Below, one piece after another: positions 1 through 10,781 of a stretch of DNA of 47,808 bases (positions are counted from its first letter, which is position 1; every line of letters starts with the position of its first letter). The DNA is from Mycoplasmopsis alligatoris A21JP2 (GTDB lineage: Bacteria > Bacillota_I > Bacilli_A > Mycoplasmatales > Metamycoplasmataceae). Under the pieces are notes generated by a model, which saw nothing but the letters and a program-made list of their open reading frames with translations, searched no databases and was not told the origin of the DNA. The translations under genes were made by a program, and so were the position numbers. The DNA lies in assembly GCF_000178375.1 (NCBI RefSeq), contig NZ_ADNC01000022.1:1-47808 (forward strand). The letters are read 5' to 3'.

Positions 1-266
1 AAGAGCATTGATAATAAATCACTTAATAACCCAACAAAAAATCCTATAATAGGTCCAAAAATAAATCCAGTTATTTTTACAGGTAAACCAATAAAACTTA
101 TTTTAATAGTTGGTATTGAAACTATAGGTAAAAGTTGATTTCCAATTATTGTAAAAACAACAGCAATAGCAACTAAAATTGCAACAAAAACTATTTTTCT
201 AATTGTTCATCTAGAAAAAATGCTTCATGTTTTTGTACTAGGTAACGCAGGAGGTTTTCTTTTCAT
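1..266 (-). CDS. ECF transporter S component, partial (N-terminus)
   Basis: The 88 codons present run off the left edge of the window. Residues 1-22 are basic and contain two TGA-encoded tryptophans. A hydrophobic helix at about 23-45 and a second hydrophobic stretch containing GFIFGPIIGFFVGLLSDLL follow. That glycine-rich pattern (GxxFGPxxGxxxGxxSDxL) is typical of substrate-binding S components of energy-coupling-factor vitamin transporters, which pair with the shared EcfA/A'/T module. Substrate cannot be told from this fragment; folate- or riboflavin-type S components in mycoplasmas look like this. There is no clear Shine-Dalgarno before the ATG, and a TATACT box ends 8 nt upstream of it, so the mRNA may be nearly leaderless. 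Identification as a membrane S component is likely; the vitamin is unknown. Confidence 0.7.
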
Positions 267-289
267 AATTTAAAGTATATATATATTTA

Positions 290-317
290 TAAAAAAAATA
301 AACAAATATCTTGTTTA
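290..317 (-). terminator. Intrinsic terminator after mnmG-rlmH
   Basis: On the minus strand a 7-bp stem (TAAACAA / TTGTTTA, 5-nt loop, positions 299-317) is followed by a run of eight T (positions 291-298). It lies about 40 nt past the rlmH stop and before the ECF gene. Confidence 0.65.
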
Positions 318-356
318 CTTACTATTAAAAAATTATTATTTTTTTACTTATTTTAC

Positions 357-794
357 TTATTTATGGTACTTTTTGTTATTTATTATACTAAAACCACGAT
401 AAATTTGTTCTGCAACTAAAACTTTAAAAAGTTGATGTGGGAATGTAAAGTCACTGACTTTTATTTTTGTAGCAAAATTGAATTTTTCTTCTATAACACC
501 ATCACTTCCACCAATAATAAATGTAATATTATCTTCATTTAAAAATGAAGAAAATTTTACACTATCATAAAACTTACCTTTTAATGAAAATAAGTATACT
601 GTAGAGTTTTTGGGAATTCTTTCAAGAATCAATTCTGTTTCTTTTTCTTTTTTTAATTGTGTATTATTATCTTTTCTTTCTTTAATTTCTATTACGTTTA
701 AATTTACATTAGAAGGTAATTTTGAAATATAAGAATTATATAAATCTAGAAACTTTTTTTCTAAACTTCCAACACTTATTAAATTAATTTTCAC
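357..794 (-). CDS. rlmH: 23S rRNA (pseudouridine1915-N3)-methyltransferase RlmH
   Basis: This 145-residue SPOUT-class methyltransferase uses SAM to methylate pseudouridine 1915 in helix 69 of 23S rRNA on assembled ribosomes. The family signature is clear: FIIGGSDGV near residue 93 (the knotted SAM site), FPHQL near 118, EQIYRGFSI near 129, and the conserved C-terminal NNKKYHK. Bacterial RlmH is usually about 155-159 residues, so this is slightly short but complete. The start overlaps the end of mnmG by 11 nt, so the two are translationally coupled in one minus-strand operon ending at the terminator at 290-317. Confidence 0.95.
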   Translation of the reverse strand: MKINLISVGSLEKKFLDLYNSYISKLPSNVNLNVIEIKERKDNNTQLKKEKETELILERIPKNSTVYLFSLKGKFYDSVKFSSFLNEDNITFIIGGSDGVIEEKFNFATKIKVSDFTFPHQLFKVLVAEQIYRGFSIINNKKYHK

Positions 795-2622
795 TTTTTT
801 TCCTTGTGTTTAGATAAAATAAAATCATTTGAATGTCTGCTGGATTTATTCCGCTAATTCTTGAAGCTTGTCCTATTGTTAAAGGATTTATTTTTATTAG
901 TTTTTGTTTTGCTTCAGTAGCTATGTTAGGAATTAAATTAAAATCAACATCTTTTGGTATTTTTAAGTTTTCTAATCTCAACATTTTAGCTGCATCCATT
1001 TTTTGTTTTTTAATATATCCATCTAATCTAACAGCAACAACTAAATCATTTTTAAATTCAAAATCGCCTAAAAAATCACTTGCATCCACTTCTGGTCGAG
1101 AAATGACTTTGATTAAAGATACTCCATTTGTAATACCATACTTAATAGCTAAAGGGTCTTTTGAAGAAATAAAAGTATTGTTTAATTCTTCAATTTTTTG
1201 TTCAATTTTATTGTATTTATCAACTATAAAATCATAATCACTTTTTTTGATTAACCCTATGTCATAGCCATATTTAGATAATCTCAAATCACTATTATCG
1301 TTTCTTAAAAGTAATCTATATTCAGCTCTTGATGTTAACATTCTATAAGGTTCTTTAGTCCCTTTTGTAACTAAGTCATCTATTAAAACACCAATATATG
1401 CTTCATGTCTTTTTAAAATAATCTGTTCTTTATTTTCTAAATATAAAGCGGCATTTATTCCCGCAATAAGACCTTGTGCAGCAGCTTCTTCATAACCACT
1501 GGTTCCATTTATTTGTCCAGCGCTAAATAAATTCTTAACTTTTTTAGTTTCTAATGTTGGCAATAAATCTAAAGGATTAAGTGCATCATATTCAATTGCA
1601 TATGCCCATTTTTGAACTTTAGCATTTTCTAAACCAGGGATAGTTTTTATCATTTCTTTTTGAACTTCAATAGGCATAGAACTTGAAAAACCATTAACGT
1701 AAATTATTTTTCCATCATTTGTTTCTGGTTCAAAAAATATTTGGTGACGAGTTTTATCTCTAAAACGCATTATTTTATCTTCAATACTTGGACAATATCT
1801 AGGACCAACACCTTCAATTAAACCTGAATACATTCCAGATAGAGAAATATTTTTTTCAATAATTTTATGTGTTTTTTCATTTGTATAAGTCAAATAACAA
1901 GAAATTTGGTTTGGTAATTTGACACCTGAACGACTAGAAAAACACAGTGCACTATCATCTAATTTTTCTTTTTCAACTTTACTAAAGTCAATACTGTCAG
2001 CAAAAACTCTTGGTGGAGTTCCTGTTTTTAGTCTTTGTAAATCAAAACCGATTTTTTTAAGAGATTCGCTTAATAAATTTGTAGTTTTTTGTCCATCAGG
2101 TCCTGAATAAGTTATTTCAGAACCTCTTATTATCCTTGATGACATATATGTACCTGTTGTTATAACAACGACTTTTGCAAAATATTCTTCCCCATCTTCT
2201 GTTTTTATTCCGATTACTTGATTATTTTGATCTGTTAAAATTTCAACAACAGATTTTTCTACTAAAGTTAAATTTTCAGTTTCCTTAGCTTTTTTTAAAA
2301 TTATTTGTGAGTATTTTTCTTTATCAATTTGTGCTCTAATCGCCCTTACTGCTGGTCCTTTTGATTCATTTAACATTTTGATTTGTATCATTGCTAAATC
2401 AGCAAAATAACCTTGCATTCCTCCAAGAGCATCGATTTCACGAGTAATTATTCCTTTTGCTGGACCTCCTATTGAAGGATTACAAGGCATCATTCCTAAA
2501 TTTTTTAGATCAAAACTGAACAAAGCGCTCTTGTGTCCTTTATGTGCAAGTGCAAAAGCAGCTTCAATTCCAGCATGCCCTCCACCTACAATTATTGCTT
2601 CAAAATTAGTTGTATTTTTCAT
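784..2622 (-). CDS. mnmG: tRNA uridine-5-carboxymethylaminomethyl modification enzyme MnmG (GidA)
   Basis: MnmG is the FAD-binding subunit that, with the GTPase MnmE, installs the cmnm5 group on the wobble uridine of tRNAs reading NNA/NNG codons. At 612 residues it has the usual length. The N-terminal Rossmann FAD motif VGGGHAGIEAA is at about residues 12-22, MMPCNPSIGGPAKG follows near 44, and the GSGYEEAAAQG-type FAD segment (here GTSGYEEAAAQG) lies near 373. The C-terminal helical domain for MnmE/tRNA binding ends with the characteristic RISGINPADI. The gene reads without internal TGA. It is the first gene of the mnmG-rlmH operon and is divergent from nadE; the start lies 8 nt after a TAAAAT box without a Shine-Dalgarno, so the mRNA may be nearly leaderless. 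Confidence 0.97.
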   Translation of the reverse strand: MKNTTNFEAIIVGGGHAGIEAAFALAHKGHKSALFSFDLKNLGMMPCNPSIGGPAKGIITREIDALGGMQGYFADLAMIQIKMLNESKGPAVRAIRAQIDKEKYSQIILKKAKETENLTLVEKSVVEILTDQNNQVIGIKTEDGEEYFAKVVVITTGTYMSSRIIRGSEITYSGPDGQKTTNLLSESLKKIGFDLQRLKTGTPPRVFADSIDFSKVEKEKLDDSALCFSSRSGVKLPNQISCYLTYTNEKTHKIIEKNISLSGMYSGLIEGVGPRYCPSIEDKIMRFRDKTRHQIFFEPETNDGKIIYVNGFSSSMPIEVQKEMIKTIPGLENAKVQKWAYAIEYDALNPLDLLPTLETKKVKNLFSAGQINGTSGYEEAAAQGLIAGINAALYLENKEQIILKRHEAYIGVLIDDLVTKGTKEPYRMLTSRAEYRLLLRNDNSDLRLSKYGYDIGLIKKSDYDFIVDKYNKIEQKIEELNNTFISSKDPLAIKYGITNGVSLIKVISRPEVDASDFLGDFEFKNDLVVAVRLDGYIKKQKMDAAKMLRLENLKIPKDVDFNLIPNIATEAKQKLIKINPLTIGQASRISGINPADIQMILFYLNTRKKSEN

Positions 2623-2702
2623 ATGCTTTATTTTATAAAATTTTAAAAATAATGTATGTAAATATTTAATTTAAATTATAATTAAAAACATTAGGAGATA
2701 AT

Positions 2703-3500
2703 GTGGAAAAAATAACAAAATACGTTAATGGTAAAGCTTTTTTTGATGAAAATGTTGCTAATAAATATATAAATTATTTAGTAAATTTCATAAAAGATAA
2801 AGTTAAAAGTGCAAATTTAAATGGGGCTGTAGTTGGTATCAGTGGCGGAATTGATTCTACACTAGTAGCGGCTCTTGCTAAAAAAGCTTTAGGTCAAAAT
2901 TTTATAGGTGTTATTATGCCTATTAATGACATGTCACATGACTTAGAGCATATCAAAAAATTAGAAAAGAACCTAGAAATGAATTTTATTAGTGTTAACT
3001 TGCAAGAAACTAATTTGGCTATAAATAAGGCAATTAATGTAAAAAATTCACTTGCTATTGCTAATATTATGCCAAGATTAAGAATGACAACTTTATATGC
3101 AATTGCACAAGAAAATAATTCACTAGTTTTAGGAACTGATAATAAAGATGAATTTTTTATCGGTTACTTTACTAAATATGGCGATGGAGGAGTTGATATT
3201 TTACCTATTTGTCACTTAACCAAACAAGAAGTAAGATTTTTAGCTTCACTTTTAAATGTACCAAACGAAATTTTGGAAAAAAAACCTAGTGCCGGTTTAT
3301 GAGAAAATCAAAGCGATGAAGCTGAATTAGGATTTAGTTACAAAGATTTAGATTTTTACTTAGATCACATTGAAGATCAAAAATTAATAAAAAAAACATT
3401 ATCATCTACAACTATTAGTAAAATAGAAAAAATGCACAAAATTTCTCAACACAAAAGAGATGGTGCTTATCAACCGCTTGATGTTGATAAAATAGATTAG
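2703..3500 (+). CDS. nadE: NH3-dependent NAD+ synthetase
   Basis: This 265-residue enzyme amidates nicotinic acid adenine dinucleotide to NAD+ using ammonia and ATP. The PP-loop ATP pyrophosphatase motif SGGIDS lies near residue 47, with GTDNKDEFFIGYFTKYGDG near 142 and the conserved KKPSAGLW segment just before residue 201. The W is a TGA codon at 3300-3302, so the standard code would truncate the protein. There is no glutaminase domain, so it is the short ammonia-dependent form. The start is GTG with a good AGGAGA site 6-10 nt upstream; the ATG two bases earlier runs into a stop after four codons. It heads a plus-strand operon with yebC (8-nt gap) and the ZIP transporter. Confidence 0.94.
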
Positions 3501-3508
3501 GAGAAAAA

Positions 3509-4243
3509 ATGGCTGGACATTCACACTCGGCAAATATTGCACATAGAAAAAACGCACAAGATGCTGCAAGAGGAAAAATATTTCAAAAATTAAGTAAAGA
3601 AATATACGTTGCTGCTACTGGACAAGGTGGAGCTGATATAGAAACAAACCCTGCTTTAAAATTGGCAATAGCAAAAGCAAAAGCAAAAAATATGCCTAAA
3701 GACAATATCGAAAGAGCTTTAAATAAAGCAAAAGGTGATAAAAACTCATCTGCTTTTACTGAAATAGTATTTAACGCAACAGTACCAGGCGGAGTTACGT
3801 TTATGGTTGTAACTTTAAGTGATAATTTCAACAGAGTAACTTCAAATATTACAGCTTATTTTAATAAGCAAAACGCTGCATTAGGAAAAACAGGTCAAAC
3901 TCCATTTTGTTTTGATAAAAAAGGAATTATTGAAATCTCTAAAGAATTAATTGACGAAGAATCATTAATGTTAGTGGCTATAGAAAACGGTGCTGATGAT
4001 ATTGAAGTTGAAGAAAACAGTTTTGTTGTTTTATGTCAACCTGATGCATTTAGCGATGTAAAAAATGCTATTGAAGAGACTTTAGGAGTTACAACTTTTA
4101 TTCAATGCGAAGTAACTTATATTCCAAATACTTATACAGAAGTTACCCCAGAAAAACAAGCAAAATTACTTGATTTTATCAATAAGTTAGAAGACGATGA
4201 CGATGTGCAAGAAGTTTTCCATAATATTGATATAATAGAGTAA
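3509..4243 (+). CDS. yebC: YebC/PmpR family regulatory protein
   Basis: This 244-residue protein starts with the family hallmark MAGHSHSANIAHRKNAQDA and has GGADIETNPALKLAIAKAKA near 38 and NMPKDNIERAL near 58. It ends with an acidic C-terminus. YebC proteins bind DNA or, in more recent work on the family, act on ribosomes at difficult peptide sequences; which role applies here cannot be read from sequence. The Shine-Dalgarno AGGAGAA overlaps the nadE stop, and only one base separates its stop from the next ATG, so all three genes are probably co-transcribed. Confidence 0.93.
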   Translation: MAGHSHSANIAHRKNAQDAARGKIFQKLSKEIYVAATGQGGADIETNPALKLAIAKAKAKNMPKDNIERALNKAKGDKNSSAFTEIVFNATVPGGVTFMVVTLSDNFNRVTSNITAYFNKQNAALGKTGQTPFCFDKKGIIEISKELIDEESLMLVAIENGADDIEVEENSFVVLCQPDAFSDVKNAIEETLGVTTFIQCEVTYIPNTYTEVTPEKQAKLLDFINKLEDDDDVQEVFHNIDIIE

Positions 4244-4244
4244 T

Positions 4245-5261
4245 ATGTCTATTCAAGAAATAAAATACATTTTAAATAACGATAATCTAGCAAAATTTTT
4301 GCTAGTTTTAGTTTTTCTTTTAATAATAATTACTATTCCAGTTGCCATTGCTATTGCATTTCCATTACTAAAAAGTAAACTATCTGCTAAAAACAAAATT
4401 TACTTATATGCCTTTAGCACAGGTTTTTTCACAGTTTTAGCGCTTTTTGGTTTTATGCGTGAAGCTCTTGAAATATCATCTATATTTTCTGCTAAAACTT
4501 TTGGAGCAAACAATACTAATAAAATTTATTTAGTTAACATCGGAGTAGTTGCTGGTGGTGCATTAATGGGATTAATTTTTGCTTATTGTGTCAAGTTTTT
4601 TATTTCTTATAAAATACATAAAAAACTTTTAATGAATAAAAAAACTTCAATTTTTGTGCATGAACATGATCTAGGAACTGATTCTCATCACACCCATGAA
4701 CATGCTGATCATATTTTTAACAGAGATGACTCTATAGAATCAGCAGAAAATGCTTTAACAAAAAAAACTGAAAGTAAATTAAAAATAATTGCCTTATTAT
4801 TAATTTTAACCCATAGAATTCCTGAAGGATTTATTCTTGGTTATAACCTTAATTTAATTTTTGAAGATAAATCAAGTGGACTAACAATTGCTTTTATTAT
4901 TTCGCTTATTTTGCACTTAATACCTGAAGAAATGATTTTTTACTACCGTTTAAGAGATTCAGGATTTAGCAAATGAAAATCTTTAGCTTTATCAATTTTA
5001 TTTTTATTGCTATTTTTCCCATTTATGATGTTTGGTATTTATTTTGGTTCTTCAATAAATGAACACTGATGAATAAGAGCATTAATGCAATCAAGCATTG
5101 GAGGAATATTTATCTTTACTTCATTGGTTGAATTTTTCCCAGAGTTTTATCACAATAACATGGATAAGAAAAAATGATACATTACAATTGTTTGACTTTT
5201 AATAGGAATTATATTTAGTATATTTGTTTTATCGTTTCATACGCATGGACAAGGTTTATAA
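4245..5261 (+). CDS. ZIP-family divalent metal transporter
   Basis: This 338-residue integral membrane protein has about eight hydrophobic segments. The two ZIP signatures are visible: HRIPEGF near residue 188 (the HNxPEG motif of TM4) and HLIPEE near 223 (the HxxxE motif of TM5), which form the binuclear metal site. Between TM3 and TM4 is a long cytoplasmic loop rich in His and acidic residues (EHDLGTDSHHTHEHADH, near 142-158), the usual metal-sensing loop, and the C-terminus ends in SFHTHGQGL. The gene passes through several TGA tryptophans. The likely substrate is Zn2+ or another divalent cation; specificity is unproven. It is the last gene of the nadE-yebC operon and convergent with a His-containing lipoprotein. 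Confidence 0.85.
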
Positions 5262-5285
5262 AAAATGCAGGAATCCCTGCATTTT
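5262..5285. terminator. Bidirectional intrinsic terminator
   Basis: A perfect 10-bp stem (AAAATGCAGG / CCTGCATTTT) with a 4-nt AATC loop lies between the convergent ZIP and lipoprotein genes. A/T-rich flanks on both sides suit termination in either direction. Confidence 0.8.
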
Positions 5286-6228
5286 AATCTAAACTTACTT
5301 TTCTAATACTTGCTAAATCTTGAATTTGTTTTATAACAAGTTCATAACGTTTGCTAAATTCTTGAGCTACACTGTTAAAAAATTCTTTAGAAGTAGCATC
5401 AAATCATTTTTTAAATTCAGCGATTTCGTTTTTAAATTGAATTAAATTTTTCTTTACTTCTTCTTTGTTTTTAAAGTTTTTAGTTTCAATGATTTTTTCA
5501 TATTTTGCTATATCCAAGGTAAATAAAATATTTTTTATTAAAATATTGATATCAATAATAATATTTCCAAGTACATGAGCATGCTCATCTTTTCCATGAC
5601 CTACATCAGGTATTTCGTTACTTGCATTTAAACGATTTTTTTGTGTACCTTCAAAATATACTTTATTAAAAATATGTCCAATAGTAAAGTTTTTAACTTT
5701 TTTTATTTCATCTTGTCATTTTTTATTTTCATTTAGAATTCCCTTTTCAAGGTTTGAATTCAATTCATTTAAACCTTTTAAATTTTCTGATCATTCAGAA
5801 CTTTCATCAATAGCTTCTTTAATTACTCCAAGAGCATGATTTAATTGAAATACTAATTTTTCTTCAAAATTTTGTTCAAGTTCACCTAATGAATCATTCC
5901 ATTCTTGTTGATCAACTGAACTTTTTAAAAGTTGATAAGTTCTTAATAATGAATTTGGTACAATTTGTTTTTTGTTTAAATCAGAACCAGTCACTTTAGC
6001 AAAAATATCTTTTAGAAAACTATTTTTTCCTTCATTTCATAAATGAATATCAAACAAGTCATTTTTTATATTTTTAATAGTATTGTTTATTTCTAAAATT
6101 TTTTCGTGTGAAAGTCTGTCGCTTTCATTTTTAATTGTTACTTGATTATTTGATTGACATGAAGCCACTATTAAAGGTGTAGCCAAAAGTGCTAAAGTAG
6201 CAATTTTTAATGCTTTAATTTTTTTCAT
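5284..6228 (-). CDS. Lipoprotein of unknown function
   Basis: This 314-residue protein begins with a typical lipoprotein signal peptide: basic start MKKIKALK, hydrophobic core, then the lipobox IVAS-C with Cys near residue 24. The mature part is highly charged and mostly helical by composition, with no family I recognise. A His/acid segment VGHGKDEHAHVLGN lies near the middle-to-end of the protein and could bind metal. The start at 6228 is chosen because it has AAGGAGTT 3-10 nt upstream and gives a proper signal peptide; an in-frame ATG 27 nt upstream does not. Two TGA codons are read as Trp. It faces the ZIP transporter across a shared terminator. Confidence 0.75.
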
Positions 6229-6394
6229 ATAACTCCTTATATTATTTATTAGCAATATTAAATATATTTTAATAGAAAAAACTAAAAACCAACAAAAAAT
6301 TGGTAATTAAATTTTCACTTTTAGTAAATAAACAAGTCTTTTAAACCAAAAAAAATATTGTCCTTTATAATTATAAATATATTTAGGAGCAATC

Positions 6395-9316
6395 ATGAAA
6401 ACATACTATTTACATACTAATACAGAATACTCTTTTTTAAATTCAACAATTAAATTAACTGAACTTTTTGAATTGGCAAAACAGAAAAATATTTCAGCTT
6501 TATCAATGACAGATATCAATAATATGTTTGCGTTAGGAGAGTTTCTAAATTTATCAAAACAATATCAAATTAAACCATTAATAGGAATTGAAATTGAACA
6601 AAAAAATGTAAGTTTTATGGTCTTTGCTAAAAATTATGATGGGTATGTTTTGTTAAATAAAATAGCTTTTGAAGTATCAAAAAATATTGAATTAAATATC
6701 GATTTATTTAATTCAAATAACTTAATTATTATTGATCATTTAACAAACGGATTTGTGGCAAAAGGAATAGAAATTCCTTTTAAAAATAATTTTTGATTTA
6801 ATTCAAAAAAATTATTAAATGACCAAACAATCTATGCTCCAGTCAAAAAAGTTCTATTAAAAAACCAAAATCAAGCTCTTAAAGCATTACAAAGCACTGG
6901 AAATAATAAAGTTTATGATTTTGAATATGAAGATTATTTTAATGACAATGACTTTAAAGATGTAAATATTTTAGTATTACAAAACATAAAGAAACTTGTT
7001 GAATCTATTGATATAAAAATACCAGATAATTCTTTAAAATTAGCTCAATTTAAAACAGATATTGAAAATGATCAATATTTATATATGTTATGTTTAAATT
7101 CACTAAAAAAATTAGAAAATGAATTTGCTTCTTTTGATAAAACTTTTGTTTTAGAACGTTTAAATTTTGAATTTGAAACAATTAAAAAATTAGGTTTTGT
7201 CAATTATTTTTTAATTATTAATGATGTTTTAAGTTATGCAAGAAAAAACGGAATTTATGTAGGGCCTGGAAGAGGCTCAGCTGCTGGTTCTTTAATTTCA
7301 TTTTTACTTGAAATTACTCAAATAAATCCTTTAAAATACAATTTACTTTTTGAAAGATTTTTAAATATTCAAAGAGTTAGTTTACCAGATATTGATATTG
7401 ATATTCAAGATGATAGACGTGATGAAATCGCTCAATATATAGTAGAAAAATATGGGTATCAAAACACTGCGTTTATTTCAACTTTTCAATCAATTGGCGC
7501 AAAAATGGCTATAAGAGATATAGGTCGTTATTTAAATATACCACTAAAAAAAGTTGATAGTATTTCTAAATCCATTGACTTGAATGAAGATTTAAAAACA
7601 GCTTCTAAATCTAATCGAAGTTTTAAAGCCGAAATTGAAGAATTGCCAGAACTTTTAGAGCTAGCTTTACAAATTGAAGGCCTACCAAGACAACAAGGAA
7701 TGCATCCAGCAGGAATTATTATTTGTGATCGAGAAATTACCAATATTGCTCCTACACACGCAAATACAGCTAACATGGCACAAGTACAATTAACTTTAAA
7801 TAACTTAGAAAAATATGGTTTATTGAAAATAGATTTTTTAGGATTAAAAACATTAAGTATCATTCGTGATATAGAAAGTGTTATTCCAGAAGAATATAAA
7901 TTTGACTTTTTACTTAAAAATAATCCCTCAATTTTGAACAACAATGATACATTTAGAATATTAAACGAAGGATTAACCGAAGGAATTTTTCAACTAGAAA
8001 GTCCAGGTATGAAAAGCGCTATTAAAAAAGTTGAAATTGATTCATTTAATGATTTAGTTGCAATAATTTCTTTATTTAGACCTGGACCAATGCAATTCAT
8101 AAATGACTATGCCAAAGGTAAAAAAGATTCTAAATTAATCGAAAAAATTCATCCCCTTTACGATGAAATTGTAAAAGAAACATTTGGAGTTATAGTTTAT
8201 CAAGAACAAATAATGCAAATTGTACAAAAAGTTTCAAATATGTCTTTTTCTCAAGCGGATTTATTAAGAAGAGCTATTTCTAAAAAAGACGAAAATTTAA
8301 TTCATTCTGGTAAAAAAGAATTTATTCAAAATGGTTTAAAAAACAATATTGAATTAAATGTTTTAGAAAAAATATATAAACGTATTGAAATGTTTGCTGA
8401 TTATGGTTTTAATAAATCACATGCAGTTGCTTATGCATATTTAACCTATAAAATGGCATATTATAAAACAAACTATAAAAATGTTTTTTATCGTGCTTTA
8501 ATCACTAGTGCAAATGGTACGCATTTAACTATAAACAAGTATGTTAAAGAAACAAAAAAGATAAATTTACCAGTTGCTAGTCCAGATATAAACCGTTCTA
8601 AAAATTATGTTGTAGTATCAGGTGGAATATTATTTTTACCTATCAATATGATAAAAGGAGTAGGTGGAGCAGCTTTAAGTAAAATTCTTGAACAAAGAGA
8701 TAAAAATGGAGTTTTTAATTCATTTTTTGAAACATATTTAAGACTTAGACTTGCAGGAGTGGGAGAAGCTATTTTATTATTATTAATTAAATCTAACACC
8801 TTAAGAATATTTGGAAACTGCGCTGCTTTATTAAATTCTCTATCGCTTGCTAAAAATTATTTTGAAACATTTAAATTAAAAATGACAAGGCAAAAAATTG
8901 ATGAAACCAACTATGATCAAGAACTATTAGAATTTATAAAGAGTAATGATCTAAGTGATCAAAAACTAATTTTAAGTGATCGTGAAATCGATTTAGAAGC
9001 CGATTATGAACTAGAATTACTAGGAAATAAATACAATGCTTTTTTAACTAGCGAATACGAAAACGAAATCAAGTTATTTAATTTTCCAGCTGAAATAGAG
9101 CGCAAAATTGCTGTAGTAATTGATAAATTTATCTGTATGCCACAGAACAATTATTGCACTTTATATTTAAGTGACTCAAGTGATCAAGTTAGCTTATTCA
9201 TAAGTAAATCAGAACAAGGTAACTATATTGATGCACCAAAAAATAGACCAATAAAAGTAAAATTATATAGAAGTTTAAAAAACAAATTTTACATAAAAGA
9301 ATGAGAGGCAATTTAA
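6395..9316 (+). CDS. dnaE: DNA polymerase III alpha subunit, DnaE type
   Basis: This 973-residue replicative polymerase of the C family is the second alpha subunit beside PolC in mycoplasmas. The order is an N-terminal PHP domain (about 1-200), a palm with GPGRGSAAGS near 290, the catalytic acidic run LPDIDIDIQDD near 330, a fingers region, tandem helix-hairpin-helix (MIKGVGGAALSKI near 750) and a short OB-like tail. The PHP domain looks inactive: the usual LHxHTEYS is LHTNTEYS and TDHGNM is TDINNM, so metal-ligand histidines are gone. TGA at 6794-6796 and at 9302-9304 are Trp; the true stop TAA at 9314-9316 overlaps the next ATG by one base. It leads a six-gene operon and has a TATAAT box at 6366 and Shine-Dalgarno AGGAGC. 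Confidence 0.95.
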
Positions 9317-10194
9317 TGAAAGATAAATTTTTACTAATCGATGGAAACTTGATGCTTTTTCAATCTTTTTATGCGACATATAACCCTAACAATTCGTATG
9401 TAATGCAGTCACAAAGTGGCATTACAACAAATGGAATTTACCAATTTTTTAGAACACTTTACAATTTATTAAATAGTGTTAAGCCCAAATATATTTTTAT
9501 AGCTTTTGATGCTAAAGAAAAAACTAATAGACATTTAATCTATCCAGAATATAAAGCAGGAAGAAGAAAAGCACCTGAAATTATTTTTGAACAATTTCAC
9601 TATACTAAAGAATTATTATCAAAACTTAATATCCCTTCAAGTGAAATTAATGGCGCAGAAGCAGATGACTTAATTGCTACTTTGAGTAAAATACAAGATG
9701 TAGAAAAAATAATTTTTTCAAAAGATCAAGATTTATTACAACTTGTAAATGATGATATATCTATATTATATAGAGACACTTTTTCTAACCAATATTCTAA
9801 AATTACTAAAGATAATTTTGAAGAAAAATATCTAATTAAACCAAATCAAATTCCTGACTATAAAGCCATTAATGGCGATAATAGCGATAATTTGCCAGGT
9901 GTTAAGGGAATTGGTAAAATTGGTGCTATAAAACTATTAAAAGAATTTGGAACTTGACAAAATATTTACAATAATTTAGACAAACATTCCACAACTGTAC
10001 AAAAAAAACTGGTTGAATCACAAGAAATGTCAAAACTTTGCTATGACTTAGCAAAATTAAACTATGATGTTGAAGAACTAGACTTAAATTTAGAAAATTA
10101 TTTTTTAAACATTAATTATCAACAAGCAAAAGATTTATTTTTAGAACTAGGTTTAGAAAATGTTCTAGCAAGATTAGAAAGTATAAAATGATAG
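9316..10194 (+). CDS. 5'-3' exonuclease (PolA N-terminal-type flap nuclease)
   Basis: This 292-residue stand-alone nuclease matches the 5'-3' exonuclease domain of DNA polymerase I. Visible are FLLIDGNLMLFQSFYA at the N-terminus, FDAKEKTNRH near 72, AEADDLIATL near 117 and the helix-hairpin-helix NGDNSDNLPGVKGIGKIGA near 194. It would remove RNA primers and 5' flaps in Okazaki-fragment processing. No polymerase domain follows, as is usual in mycoplasmas. The start at 9316 is preferred over the in-frame ATG at 9301 because it has a GAGAGG ribosome site about 8 nt upstream and the aligned family start. A TGA at 9955 is Trp. The last codons overlap coaE by 7 nt. Confidence 0.92.
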
Positions 10195-10745
10195 CAATTA
10201 TTGGACAAGTAGCTGCTGGAAAAAGTCTACTTTTACATAATTTAAATAAATTAGGATACAAAACTTTTTCATGTGATGTCTTTGTACATGAGCTTTATGA
10301 AAAAGAATTTTTTATTGAACAAATAAATAATTTAATAAATAAAAAAACAAAACACTTAAAAGAAGAAATTATTGCATGATTAAAGACAGATAAAAACAAT
10401 ATTTATAAACTAGAAAATATCGTTTTTCCACATGTTTATAGGCATTTACAAAACAATTCATATGACTTTGTAGAAATACCTGTTTTGCAAAGTTTAAATT
10501 GAGATTTTAGCACATTTTTTAAAGCAATTATAAAAGTGGTAATTTCAGAAGAAAAAAGAGAGCAAAATTTAAAATTTCGAAATGTTAATAACTCACTCTA
10601 TGATGAATTAAATCAAAAAAACCATACTTTTTTAAACAAAAATGAGCTTTTTAACGCTATACCTATTGTTAATATCTCCTATGAAAATGTAAAAACTATA
10701 CAAGAAAATGATCTTTTTTTTAGGCATATTAAACATTATTTATAA
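10188..10745 (+). CDS. coaE: Dephospho-CoA kinase
   Basis: This 185-residue P-loop kinase phosphorylates dephospho-CoA at the ribose 3'-OH, the last step of coenzyme A synthesis. The Walker A motif GQVAAGKS is at residues 6-13, the substrate-binding CDVFVHELYE near 30, and IVFPHVY near 83, with the family's VEIPVL near 97. It is short and divergent, as mycoplasma CoaE proteins often are. The ATG lies inside the end of the exonuclease gene, implying translational coupling. Two TGA codons (10377 and 10500) are Trp. Confidence 0.85.
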
Positions 10746-10781
10746 AATATTATTAAACGCAACAAACAAGGAGAATAACTG

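Noticed and set aside
833-1237. Plus-strand 134-residue ORF inside mnmG
   Set aside because: It is the antisense shadow of a well-conserved gene. The same applies to other opposite-strand ORFs inside yebC, dnaE, gap, xfp, the GH2 gene, dnaK, ptsG and DUF31 copy 2.
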